Source of the DNA: Sphingobacterium humi
GTDB taxonomy: Bacteria > Bacteroidota > Bacteroidia > Sphingobacteriales > Sphingobacteriaceae
Direction of reading: 5' to 3'
Length of the DNA stretch: 64,000 bases
Assembly (NCBI RefSeq): GCF_009768885.1
Contig: NZ_WSQA01000013.1
Span: 1 to 64,000, forward strand
Shown: one piece after another, positions 26,971 to 34,758 of the stretch
Numbering within the stretch: position 1 is the stretch's first letter
Layout: each line of letters starts with the position of its first letter
Translations under genes and position numbers: made by a program
The notes under the pieces: generated by a model
The model's input: the letters and a program-made list of their open reading frames with translations, nothing else
What the model was told of the DNA's origin: nothing
The model's database searches: none

Positions 26971-28022
26971 TGAGTAGCAACCTAGTAAAAGTAAGTTGCG
27001 GATTTATGCTGCTGCTGTTGGGCCTTTGGGCTTGCCAGCAGCCGCAAAAAAAGCAGCCATCACATGCTGCCTTTGAATTCAAGGAAAAGCTTTCTGATTA
27101 TGGTTTTTTCAAAGGAAAGCTGGCGGAATTAAACCCGAATGAACACTTGATTTCTTACGACCTTAGCAGTGCCCTATTTTCGGATTATGCCATTAAAGAT
27201 CGCTTTATTGTGCTGCCTGAGGGAACAAAGATGAGCTTTGTAAATAATGAAGAACTGGACTTTCCAGACTCGACCATCATCATCAAGAACTTTGCGTACC
27301 GCAACAGTCAGGATCAAAAAATCATGATCGAAACCCGCCTGTTGGTTAAAGATCCGGCCGATCACAATTGGAAGGTGATGAATTACCTTTGGGACGAGGA
27401 GCAGCAAGATGCGAAAAAATTTATCCGCGGCGTGGTACTGCCCATTAGCTTAAAAGACGATCAAGGTGTATTGCATAAAACCAATTACATGGTGCCGAAT
27501 ACCAACGATTGCAAACGCTGCCATATTAAAGATTCAAAATTAGTGCCCATCGGTCCAAAGGCCCGTAATATGAATTATACCCGTGCCGGACGTGCCGAGA
27601 ATCAATTGCTGCAATTGGCAAAGGAGGGGCATTTAGCCAATCTCCCTGACCTAAGCGAGGTGCAGGCCTTACCGAATTGGTTGGATAAAGCTAATTTCAA
27701 CATCAACCAACGTGCACGAGCCTATTTAGATATCAATTGCAGCCATTGCCATCGTCGGGGCGGAGACGCCTATAATACCGGACTCTTTTTGGAGTATACC
27801 GAAGCGGATACCGTGCGACTCGGGTATTATAAGGGGCCGGTATCCGCTGGGTCGGGCGCTGGGGGCTTGGATTATGATCTGGTACCCGGATCTCCGGAGC
27901 AATCCATCCTGTATTATCGCATGCACAGCACCGAACCTGGCACAGCCATGCCTGAACTGGCGCGGTCCATGATTCATACCGAAGGCGTAGATCTGATTAA
28001 AGAATGGATAAAACAATTATAA
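26970..28022 (+). CDS. SO2930-like diheme c-type cytochrome lipoprotein
   Basis: A 350-aa lipoprotein with start ATG 26970 overlapping the upstream TAA stop. Lipidated Cys22 in GLWACQQ. Two heme-binding CxxCH motifs: CKRCH at 181-185 and CSHCH at 257-261. The latter lies in LDINCSHCHRRGGDAYNTG, followed by AMPELARSMIH, where the Met is a possible axial ligand. This is the usual partner of the beta-helix family (HNE_0200/SO2930 type). It should pass electrons in the periplasm or at the outer membrane, perhaps from oxidation of the imported substrate; its electron donor and acceptor are unknown. Confidence 0.88.
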   Translation: MSSNLVKVSCGFMLLLLGLWACQQPQKKQPSHAAFEFKEKLSDYGFFKGKLAELNPNEHLISYDLSSALFSDYAIKDRFIVLPEGTKMSFVNNEELDFPDSTIIIKNFAYRNSQDQKIMIETRLLVKDPADHNWKVMNYLWDEEQQDAKKFIRGVVLPISLKDDQGVLHKTNYMVPNTNDCKRCHIKDSKLVPIGPKARNMNYTRAGRAENQLLQLAKEGHLANLPDLSEVQALPNWLDKANFNINQRARAYLDINCSHCHRRGGDAYNTGLFLEYTEADTVRLGYYKGPVSAGSGAGGLDYDLVPGSPEQSILYYRMHSTEPGTAMPELARSMIHTEGVDLIKEWIKQL

Positions 28023-28062
28023 ATACACACAAACTCAATTACCTGTTTTAAGAAACCGCATC

Positions 28063-29457
28063 ATGGAACATTCCTTATCCCATGTGTTTGCTGCTCAGCA
28101 AGAGCGGCAGCATGCCCTGCGCATGACGAATGCCAAGGAGCGCATCGCGAAATTGCGGCGCTTGAAACAGGCTATTGCGCAATATGAGGATCGCTTATTT
28201 GAAGCCTTACAGGAAGATTTAAGAAAAAATAAACAGGAGGCTGCCCTAACGGAAGTATATTTTATTTATAGTGAAATAGACCATGCTATCAATAAGCTGG
28301 AATCCTGGATGGCCAAAAAAAGGAAAGCATTTACGCTCACTAGCTTTCTTTCCAGCAATTGGATCCAGTATGAGCCTTTAGGCAATGCCTTAATCATTGC
28401 GCCATGGAACTACCCATTCCAATTGAGCATGAGCCCTTTGGTTTCTGCCATCGCCGCCGGTTGTACCGCCATCTTAAAACCCTCGGAATATAGCCCGCGC
28501 ACAGCCGCCATGATGCAGCGCCTCATTCGGGAAACCTTCCCTAAAGAAGAAGTAGATTGCTTCTTGGGCGAAAAAGAAGTGGCCATAGAACTGCTTAAGC
28601 TACCCTTTCATAAAATATTCTTTACCGGTAGCCCCGAAGTAGGTAAACAGGTGATGAAAGCCGGCGCAGAACACCTGGCCAACATTACCTTAGAACTGGG
28701 CGGCAAATCGCCCGTGGTTATTGGCCCCGATGCCGATATTTATGAGGCAGCCACAAAAATTGCTTGGGGCAAGCTGATCAATGCCGGACAAACCTGCATA
28801 GCACCAGACTACCTCTACCTACCCGAGGATGCCATATTCGCCTTCTGCCAGGCCTACCAAGCCGCAATCAACCGCATGTTCGCCCAAGCAGATATCATGT
28901 ACCCGGAACGCTATGCGAAAATTATTAATAGCCGACATAAAAACCGACTCGAAGCATTATTGCTCGATGCGCAGCAACGAAATGCCATCATTCTGTGGGA
29001 AGGAAAAGTAAACGAAGAGGACAGCCTGCCTCCAAGCTTAATTGCCGGGCTATCGCCTGATAGCAAATTGATGCAGGAAGAGATTTTCGGCCCTATCCTT
29101 CCCATCATCCCTTATAAGAATCTCAAAGAAGTAATTACACATATCCAAGCCAAACCCAAACCCTTGGCTATGTATATCTTCGCAAAAAACAACAAGTTTA
29201 TCAATCAGTTGACGCAGGCTTGTAGCTCTGGGTCAGTCTGTATCAACGATGTGCTGATACAGGTTTCTAACCCTAACCTCCCCTTTGGCGGCGTAAATCA
29301 TAGCGGACTGGGAAGCTGCCATGGCTTCTATGGATTTAAAGCGTTTTCCCATGAAAGAGCCATGATGAAACAAACTCGGTTCTCCCTGTCAACACTGATT
29401 TACCCGCCGTATCAGGGGAAAGACAGATTATTCAACCTACTGAAACGATGGATGTAA
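28063..29457 (+). CDS. Aldehyde dehydrogenase (class 3-like, NAD(P)-dependent)
   Basis: A 464-aa ALDH. Catalytic residues are visible: Asn in PWNYPF (116), Lys139 in LKPSEYS, Glu211 in ITLELGGKSP and Cys245 in AGQTCIAPDY. Length (~460 aa) and the GQTCIAPDY and NPNLPFGGVNHSGLG patterns match ALDH3-type enzymes acting on medium/long-chain or aromatic aldehydes. The C-terminus has a basic/hydrophobic tail but no clear membrane anchor. It is 40 bp after the diheme cytochrome gene, suggesting it oxidises an aldehyde intermediate in the pathway of this locus. Specific substrate unknown. Confidence 0.92.
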   Translation: MEHSLSHVFAAQQERQHALRMTNAKERIAKLRRLKQAIAQYEDRLFEALQEDLRKNKQEAALTEVYFIYSEIDHAINKLESWMAKKRKAFTLTSFLSSNWIQYEPLGNALIIAPWNYPFQLSMSPLVSAIAAGCTAILKPSEYSPRTAAMMQRLIRETFPKEEVDCFLGEKEVAIELLKLPFHKIFFTGSPEVGKQVMKAGAEHLANITLELGGKSPVVIGPDADIYEAATKIAWGKLINAGQTCIAPDYLYLPEDAIFAFCQAYQAAINRMFAQADIMYPERYAKIINSRHKNRLEALLLDAQQRNAIILWEGKVNEEDSLPPSLIAGLSPDSKLMQEEIFGPILPIIPYKNLKEVITHIQAKPKPLAMYIFAKNNKFINQLTQACSSGSVCINDVLIQVSNPNLPFGGVNHSGLGSCHGFYGFKAFSHERAMMKQTRFSLSTLIYPPYQGKDRLFNLLKRWM

Positions 29458-29524
29458 AACAACATTGGATGATCGCCCTAAAACTTCCTTTTCTTAGCCT
29501 TTTCACTTCTCTTTATTAGCCCAT

Positions 29525-29579
29525 TTCAAAGGGGAGTGAAAGGGGTTTGAAAGGGAAGTGAAAGGGAGGAGAAAGGGGG
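29525..29579 (+). repeat. 11-bp purine-rich tandem array (copy B)
   Basis: Five 11-bp units in exact register (29525, 29536, 29547, 29558, 29569), for example gtgaaaggggt and gtgaaagggag. It shares unit type and register with arrays at 132-186 (opposite strand) and 61926-61980. It sits 67 bp before the left arm of the inverted-repeat element. Confidence 0.8.
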
Positions 29580-29646
29580 GAGCGCAAAAGGAGGGAGCTT
29601 AGTAGTTAGTATTGAGTAGTTAGTAGTTAGAGCGTGTTGTGAGATT

Positions 29647-29953
29647 TGTCATCGTGAGCGGAGTCGAACGACTGGTACGTCAATACATAACCGCTTTACT
29701 TACAGCATTTTGTATAAACACATCATGATTAGAGGGGTCGAACGATTGGTACGTCACTGCAATCAACAAATGCATCAGCTTGCTTATCAAAAGCTTTATG
29801 TCAAAATGTTTTACGGAGGCTAAGTATTGATAGGGCAATGAAACCAACAAAGACAATCTACTTGACCAGTTCTTGTAAACTATTATTAATATTAGTGTTA
29901 GGTTTAATTGATTGCACTGACGTACCAGTCGTTCGACTCCGCTCACGATGACA
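29647..29953. repeat. Inverted-repeat element 1
   Basis: 36-bp arms at 29647-29682 and 29918-29953 are perfect inverted repeats (arm begins TGTCATCGTGAGCGGAGTCG). Each arm contains a small internal palindrome AGTCG-AA-CGACT. A degenerate direct copy of the arm plus adjacent ACTGCAATC lies at 29721-29764. The interior has no convincing gene. The arms closely match those at 62050-62092 and 62253-62302. Confidence 0.85.
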
Positions 29954-30068
29954 ATACTTGCCGGCACGTAATATAAAGCGGGCCGCAGTTAGTAAGCAAA
30001 GCTTAACAAGCTATGACCTCTCATGTCATCACCTTCCAATAAATTTTGCAAACATTTTACCCCCTCAC

Positions 30069-30111
30069 GATGAAAGCACGAGACAAAACGACAACAAAAA
30101 GACAACAAAAC
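30069..30111. repeat. Degenerate 11-bp array
   Basis: Four units of 10-11 bp (gatgaaagcac, gagacaaaac, gacaacaaaaa, gacaacaaaac). On the reverse strand they read as GTTTTGTTGTC-like units ending in CATCGTGAGGGG. This imitates the unit-plus-arm junction of the element at 62 kb, so it may be a decayed half element. Confidence 0.5.
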
Positions 30112-30192
30112 GAAGTTAATTCAATCCCCACAACAACACCAACCAGGCCTCTAGTGTAAGAAACCTGGCTAAGCCATGTTGCGCAAGGTCGC

Positions 30193-30411
30193 TTATTCTT
30201 CAAACAAGCGTTCGGCCTCGATCCCTAAAGACGAGATGCTTGTTAAAATGGGGTGAATCTTCATATTGATCCCTTCCAGTGAAACCAGATAGCCACTGCT
30301 ATAGGGAGAAATCTGACATTCATTAATGGAAGAAAGCGTAGCTAATACTTCCCTAACTTGTTGTAGTTGCGCTTGAGATGCCGAAGCAATTTCGAATTTT
30401 AAACTTTCCAT
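30193..30411 (-). CDS. Small HMA-fold-like protein lacking the CxxC metal site
   Basis: A 72-aa protein whose pattern of strands and helices (LKFEIA, AQLQQVREVLATL, ECQISPYSSGYLVSLEG, HPILTSISSLGIEAERL) fits the beta-alpha-beta-beta-alpha-beta fold of heavy-metal-associated domains. The position where the metal-binding CxxC should be is replaced by polar residues, so metal transfer is unlikely. An unusually strong Shine-Dalgarno AGGAGG (30418-30423, 6 nt before the ATG) marks the start, which is rare in this phylum. Neighbours are the DUF5916 gene upstream and the repeat island downstream. Function unknown. Confidence 0.7.
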   Translation of the reverse strand: MESLKFEIASASQAQLQQVREVLATLSSINECQISPYSSGYLVSLEGINMKIHPILTSISSLGIEAERLFEE

Positions 30412-30606
30412 AATGATCCTCCTATTTAATAAAAAATGCTGGGAGGGAGGCCTGTTAATTCACCTGAAATTTAAATGGGGAATTCAATCATTCAGGAATG
30501 AATAGGCTACCCTTCTCTACAATTTAACAACTAAGGAGTTGATTAGCAAATAATTGAAGCACTTTTAATAAAAAATTTACTTTCCGTAAACAGAAAATTT
30601 ATCTTG

Positions 30607-33276
30607 CTAGAGGCTGAACCAGTAGTTTAATTTCATCATAATGGTGTTTACGCCAGCAAATCCAAACATCCGATCGATGTTGTTACCCCAACCCGGCATA
30701 TACTGCAGATCTTGCTTGGAGCGATTATGTTCCCACACTAAATAGAGGGTAGAGCCGGGTTTATATTCCCAACGCGCCACGAAGTTGGATCGAAATTCAT
30801 TAAAGCTGAAGTTCGGATCTTTAAAGCTAAATTGATTCCCATCTCGAGCGACATGATATCGCCCTCCGGCGAATACTATTTCCTCAGGCGAAAAGGCCGA
30901 GAAGCGGTCTTCGTAACGCTTGGACAAGGTGGAGGTAGCCTCCTTAAATCGATCATACTTGGCCACCGATGTAAACGGAGAGCCATAATACTGGATAGAG
31001 ATGTCTGGCGTTACATTAACTTGCATATTCAGGGTGATGCCGTAGGTCTTTTGTTGCATTCTGCCTAAGATATATTGTGGATTATCGGCGGTTTGCCCGG
31101 TCGGAATAACGGTATTGACGTATTGCAATTCATCGCGGTTTGAAGCATAGTTAAACTGGGTAGTCAGTTTGACATGATTGCCGAGGCGGAAAATAAAGCT
31201 TGGATATAAGGCATTGTAGCCGGTTTTTTCATGCAGGTAATGTCGCCCGTTGTAGAGAATTTTAAACACGACACGTTTGGCCCTATCGGTACTAAGGTCT
31301 ACATTGGTTTCAAAATTCTCGCCATAGCGCATATCGGGCCCTCCGCGTAAGCGTCGGCTATCGACGGTATTCCAGCTAAAGGTTTCTTTTACATCCATTT
31401 CAAAACGATGAACCGTACTTAAGCTGCGCCAGCGCAAACCTAGGTCATTGTTTACGGCTTGGCCGCCAAAGTTCCAGATATTTTTCTGGGTCAGGTTGAT
31501 GCCGGCAAAGCGAAAAGGCCCCCAAGGGTCGGTTTTGCGAAAGGCAATCTCCGACTCATTCAAGAGGTAATCCGACTCTTTATTATAGCCTACATCGTTT
31601 AAGTCAAAACCCGGGGAAGACCAGTTAAAGGTTTGCGAGTAATTCCATTGGGCATTTCCTTTTTTTCCAACCTTAACATAGCCGCCTGTTCCTTGCATTT
31701 TCGTGGCGGTGGGATCCAAGTCTAAATAATCGCGTCCTGATTCCCGCTGGTAATAATGGGTGGCATTCCGCTTCTTATTTAATATCGCCGTTTCCGAGCC
31801 CTGCAAGTGGCTATACATGGCTTTAGCATCAATATAATATAGTCTTTTGGAAAAATATTGGGTAAAATCTAAACCGGCAGTAAAAGCATTGGAGAGCAGC
31901 GACTCTTTTAAATGGTCTTCAGATAGGTGGCGGTTTACGGAGGTTAGCATGCCTCCAAACAAGGTGTTTCCATCCCAATTTTTCTGCAGGCGGGCCACCG
32001 TGTAATTGGTCAATGGCTCGGTCATTTCCTCACTCCGGGCGCCATCTCGGGCGGTTTGGGCGAAGGTTCGAGCGGTCACACTTTCCATCAAGCCTACCGT
32101 CAGGCCGTTCTTATTCGTTCCGGTAAGTTTCATGGCACCGATAATAGGGATAAAGGATGGCGTACTGGCAAAATTAGCCACATTATCTATCCCCTGTGGG
32201 GTATAGGACGGTCGGGCGCCGATCCGTCGGGAGTAAAACATCATCCCCCGTTCATTGTTATCGAATTCTAGAATATGCTTCCCTTCCAAGAAGAAGGGTC
32301 TTTTTTCATCGTAAAACACCTCATAGGCCGTAAGATTCATCACCGAGGGATCCAATTCTACCTGGCCATAGTCCGGGTTGATGGTCATATCCAGGGTATA
32401 ATCGCTGAGGGAAAACTTGGCATCCAAGCCGGCGTTGCCTTGGAACTTATGGCCTTTCTGGAAGGGGCTGTTGGGAATTTTAGGTTCATTTACATACTTG
32501 CCCATGGCATAAGGTAGGATTTCCATGCCGCGGGGTTTCGGAAGATCATCCATCCCATGCATCTCCCCAAAGGAGAAAACATGGCCATTGTTTTTAATGG
32601 GAATTAAACTCCAGTTTTGAACTTCATTGTTGCGTCGGATTATGCGGCGCACATGTAAACCCCAAATACCATCTGGATTATTTTGATTGTACCGCAGCTG
32701 GCTAAAGGGAATCCGCAGTTCTGCCGTCCAGCTGGAATCTTGCATATCGATATGGGTCCTTCCCTCCCAAACGGCATTCCAACTCAGGTTGACCGACAGC
32801 TTATCCGTCACCGTCAAATCTGTCTTATTTCCACCAAGGTTTATATTAAACTCTGGTGCAACCCGGTAATCGTGGTAGGTATCAAAAGCGATACTGATTA
32901 AATCGCCATTGCTATTATCATCGCGGTTGCCGATAAAGGCATTCATGGTTTCGGGATGGATGTCTTTACAATAGACGCCTACATAGATATTCTGATCATC
33001 ATAAAATAACTTCACCCGCGTCCAAGATCCGGTATACACCCGTTCAAAAGGAATAACCTGCGAGAACTTTTCCGACCATTGCCCTTCTTGCTGCCAAATG
33101 GCTTCATCGAGCTTCCCATCGATTTGAGGACGTTGCTCTTTAAGTTTTGTAATCTGGTATTTCCGCTTATAGGCATCTTCAAAGGTCACCACTTCTTTTC
33201 GGGCATCCTGCGCATACAAGGCACATGGTAAATACAGCAGCATAAAGGCTGTTAGGTAAGATATGAAAGTACTCAA
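30607..33276 (-). CDS. DUF5916 protein with CBM9-like N-terminal domain
   Basis: An 889-aa exported protein (signal peptide ending about ALYAQ). Residues about 45-240 form a CBM9-like domain (PQIDGKLDEAIWQQ; VKLFYDDQNIYVGVYCKD; WTAELRIPFSQLRYN). The remainder is the DUF5916 domain, with many alternating aromatic strands and a terminal MMKLNYWFSL that resembles an outer-membrane beta-barrel end. Known DUF5916 members are uncharacterised. It is divergent from the sulfide:quinone oxidoreductase gene, sharing a 153-bp intergenic region that holds the palindrome at 33362-33375. Confidence 0.82.
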   Translation of the reverse strand: MSTFISYLTAFMLLYLPCALYAQDARKEVVTFEDAYKRKYQITKLKEQRPQIDGKLDEAIWQQEGQWSEKFSQVIPFERVYTGSWTRVKLFYDDQNIYVGVYCKDIHPETMNAFIGNRDDNSNGDLISIAFDTYHDYRVAPEFNINLGGNKTDLTVTDKLSVNLSWNAVWEGRTHIDMQDSSWTAELRIPFSQLRYNQNNPDGIWGLHVRRIIRRNNEVQNWSLIPIKNNGHVFSFGEMHGMDDLPKPRGMEILPYAMGKYVNEPKIPNSPFQKGHKFQGNAGLDAKFSLSDYTLDMTINPDYGQVELDPSVMNLTAYEVFYDEKRPFFLEGKHILEFDNNERGMMFYSRRIGARPSYTPQGIDNVANFASTPSFIPIIGAMKLTGTNKNGLTVGLMESVTARTFAQTARDGARSEEMTEPLTNYTVARLQKNWDGNTLFGGMLTSVNRHLSEDHLKESLLSNAFTAGLDFTQYFSKRLYYIDAKAMYSHLQGSETAILNKKRNATHYYQRESGRDYLDLDPTATKMQGTGGYVKVGKKGNAQWNYSQTFNWSSPGFDLNDVGYNKESDYLLNESEIAFRKTDPWGPFRFAGINLTQKNIWNFGGQAVNNDLGLRWRSLSTVHRFEMDVKETFSWNTVDSRRLRGGPDMRYGENFETNVDLSTDRAKRVVFKILYNGRHYLHEKTGYNALYPSFIFRLGNHVKLTTQFNYASNRDELQYVNTVIPTGQTADNPQYILGRMQQKTYGITLNMQVNVTPDISIQYYGSPFTSVAKYDRFKEATSTLSKRYEDRFSAFSPEEIVFAGGRYHVARDGNQFSFKDPNFSFNEFRSNFVARWEYKPGSTLYLVWEHNRSKQDLQYMPGWGNNIDRMFGFAGVNTIMMKLNYWFSL

Positions 33277-33361
33277 GTTGGTAAAGGTTATTTGTTGGCC
33301 AAATGTATTAAAAATTTATATAGAAATGGATATCAAGCCCTTAGATATCAGCCCTGCTTTG

Positions 33362-33375
33362 GTAACAATTGTTAC
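33362..33375. promoter_or_regulatory. GTAAC-N4-GTTAC palindrome upstream of sqr
   Basis: Perfect 14-bp palindrome GTAACAATTGTTAC, centred about 61 bp before the SQR start codon. A matching site (GTAACAGATGTTAC) precedes the next gene at nearly the same distance. The half-site resembles CRP/FNR-family operators; no such regulator is encoded in the window. Confidence 0.6.
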
Positions 33376-33429
33376 ACACTTTGTAACCTATATGCATTAA
33401 ATTTAAATTATAACTATAAACTTAGTGTT

Positions 33430-34668
33430 ATGAGAGCTCATTATCAAATCATTATCATTGGTGCTGGAACCGGTGGCATAATGGCTGCATCTCACCTTTT
33501 GAAAAAAAAGATAACGGAGGACATTGCCATCATTGACCCAGCGCACTTACATTATTATCAACCCGCATGGACCCTGGTTGGGGCTGGCGCGTATGATTTC
33601 AAAAAAACGGAAAAGCCCATGCGGGAGTTAATTCCTGCAGGTGCCGATTGGATTAAACAGGCGGTTGTGAATGTACATCCGGACGCCTCTAGCGTCACTT
33701 TAGCCGATGGAACCAACCTGAGCTATGACTACCTCATTGTTTCGCCTGGCTTGGTATATGACCTGTCATTAATTGAGGGCTTGCAGGAAGCCATCGACAA
33801 AGGCGTGGTCTGTAGTAATTACCTGAATCCAAACTATACCTGGAATTGTATACAGGAGTTTAAAGGAGGCACAGCGCTGTTTACACAGCCAAATACGCCC
33901 ATAAAATGCGGTGGGGCGCCCCAAAAGATTATGTACCTGGCGGCGGATTATTTCCGTAGAACGGGCCTGGCGGATAAATCTCGGGTCATATTTGCGACGC
34001 CGGGATCGGTTATTTTCGGGGTGAAAGTAATTGCTGAAAGCCTCATGCAGGTTATTCATAAGTACGGGGTAGATTTTAGACCCTTCAATGATCCGGTAAA
34101 GATAGATGCCGATCGGAAGATTGCTTACTTCAAAAATATTCGTCCTAAGGAGGACGAAGCATCCGACAGCGCTGCTGCCGAGGAACTGATTGAGGTGGAA
34201 TTTGATTTACTGCATCTGGCACCGCCACAGGTGGCTCCAACATTTATAAAAGCTTCAGGCCTGGCCAATGCTGACGGTTGGATGGAGGTAGATATCAACA
34301 GCATGCAGCATGCAAAATACCCGAACATCTTCGGTATTGGCGATGCGGCGGCATTGCCTACCGCCAAAACAGGAGCCGCCATCCGCAAGCAGGTGCCCGT
34401 TATGTTGGATAATATCCAGAAACTAATGGCGGGTGAAGTGGTCGATAATTACACCTACGAGGGCTATTCATCCTGCCCTTTAGTGACCGGCTATGGAAAA
34501 ATGGTATTGGCGGAATTCAATTATAAAAACGAGTTTATCCCAGATCCGAAACTAAAACAGCTGCTGGTATTTAACAGTGCCAAAGAACATTGGCGCTTAT
34601 GGCTACTGAAGAAGTATCTGTTGCCCAATTTATATTGGAATAAAATGATGAAAGGAATTGAATTTTAA
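33430..34668 (+). CDS. sqr: Type II sulfide:quinone oxidoreductase
   Basis: A 412-aa flavoprotein starting at ATG 33430 (MRAHYQIIIIGAGTGG; longer in-frame starts are non-homologous leader). It oxidises sulfide to sulfane sulfur and reduces quinone at the inner membrane. FAD motif GAGTGG at 11-16. The redox cysteines are Cys160 in NTPIKCGGAPQKIMYL and Cys349 in YSSCPLVTGYGKMVLAEF; both segments strongly resemble human mitochondrial SQOR, placing it in type II. The C-terminal FGIGDAAALP motif is also present. The next gene is a persulfide dioxygenase-like protein, as in the mitochondrial pathway. A palindrome lies upstream. Confidence 0.93.
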   Translation: MRAHYQIIIIGAGTGGIMAASHLLKKKITEDIAIIDPAHLHYYQPAWTLVGAGAYDFKKTEKPMRELIPAGADWIKQAVVNVHPDASSVTLADGTNLSYDYLIVSPGLVYDLSLIEGLQEAIDKGVVCSNYLNPNYTWNCIQEFKGGTALFTQPNTPIKCGGAPQKIMYLAADYFRRTGLADKSRVIFATPGSVIFGVKVIAESLMQVIHKYGVDFRPFNDPVKIDADRKIAYFKNIRPKEDEASDSAAAEELIEVEFDLLHLAPPQVAPTFIKASGLANADGWMEVDINSMQHAKYPNIFGIGDAAALPTAKTGAAIRKQVPVMLDNIQKLMAGEVVDNYTYEGYSSCPLVTGYGKMVLAEFNYKNEFIPDPKLKQLLVFNSAKEHWRLWLLKKYLLPNLYWNKMMKGIEF

Positions 34669-34685
34669 TAGACTGCCCTTGGCGT

Positions 34686-34699
34686 GTAACAGATGTTAC
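34686..34699. promoter_or_regulatory. GTAAC-N4-GTTAC palindrome upstream of MBL-rhodanese gene
   Basis: GTAACAGATGTTAC matches the site before sqr in both half-sites and differs only in the central 4 bp. It is centred about 66 bp before the ATG at 34759. Repetition of the site at the same distance argues for shared control of two separately promoted genes. Confidence 0.6.
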
Positions 34700-34758
34700 C
34701 GTTCTGCTGGAAAAGGCTTGTTAATTTTGACTGTATTAAGGCATTAAAATTATATACC

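Larger units (their letters stand above)
29458..30192. other. Non-coding repeat island 1
   Basis: No credible gene. In order: unique sequence; an 11-bp purine array (29525-29579); a short AGTAGTTAG-type tandem repeat (about 29600-29630); an inverted-repeat element (29647-29953) with a third, degenerate internal arm copy (29721-29764); and a degenerate 11-bp array (30069-30111) ending in CTCACGATG-like sequence. The plan is shared with the island at 61.9-62.4 kb. Confidence 0.75.

Noticed and set aside
29680..29967. 95-codon minus-strand open frame in repeat island 1
   Set aside because: It runs through the inverted-repeat arms and its peptide (VSGVERLVRQ) is simply the translated repeat; similar spurious peptides arise from the copy at 62 kb.
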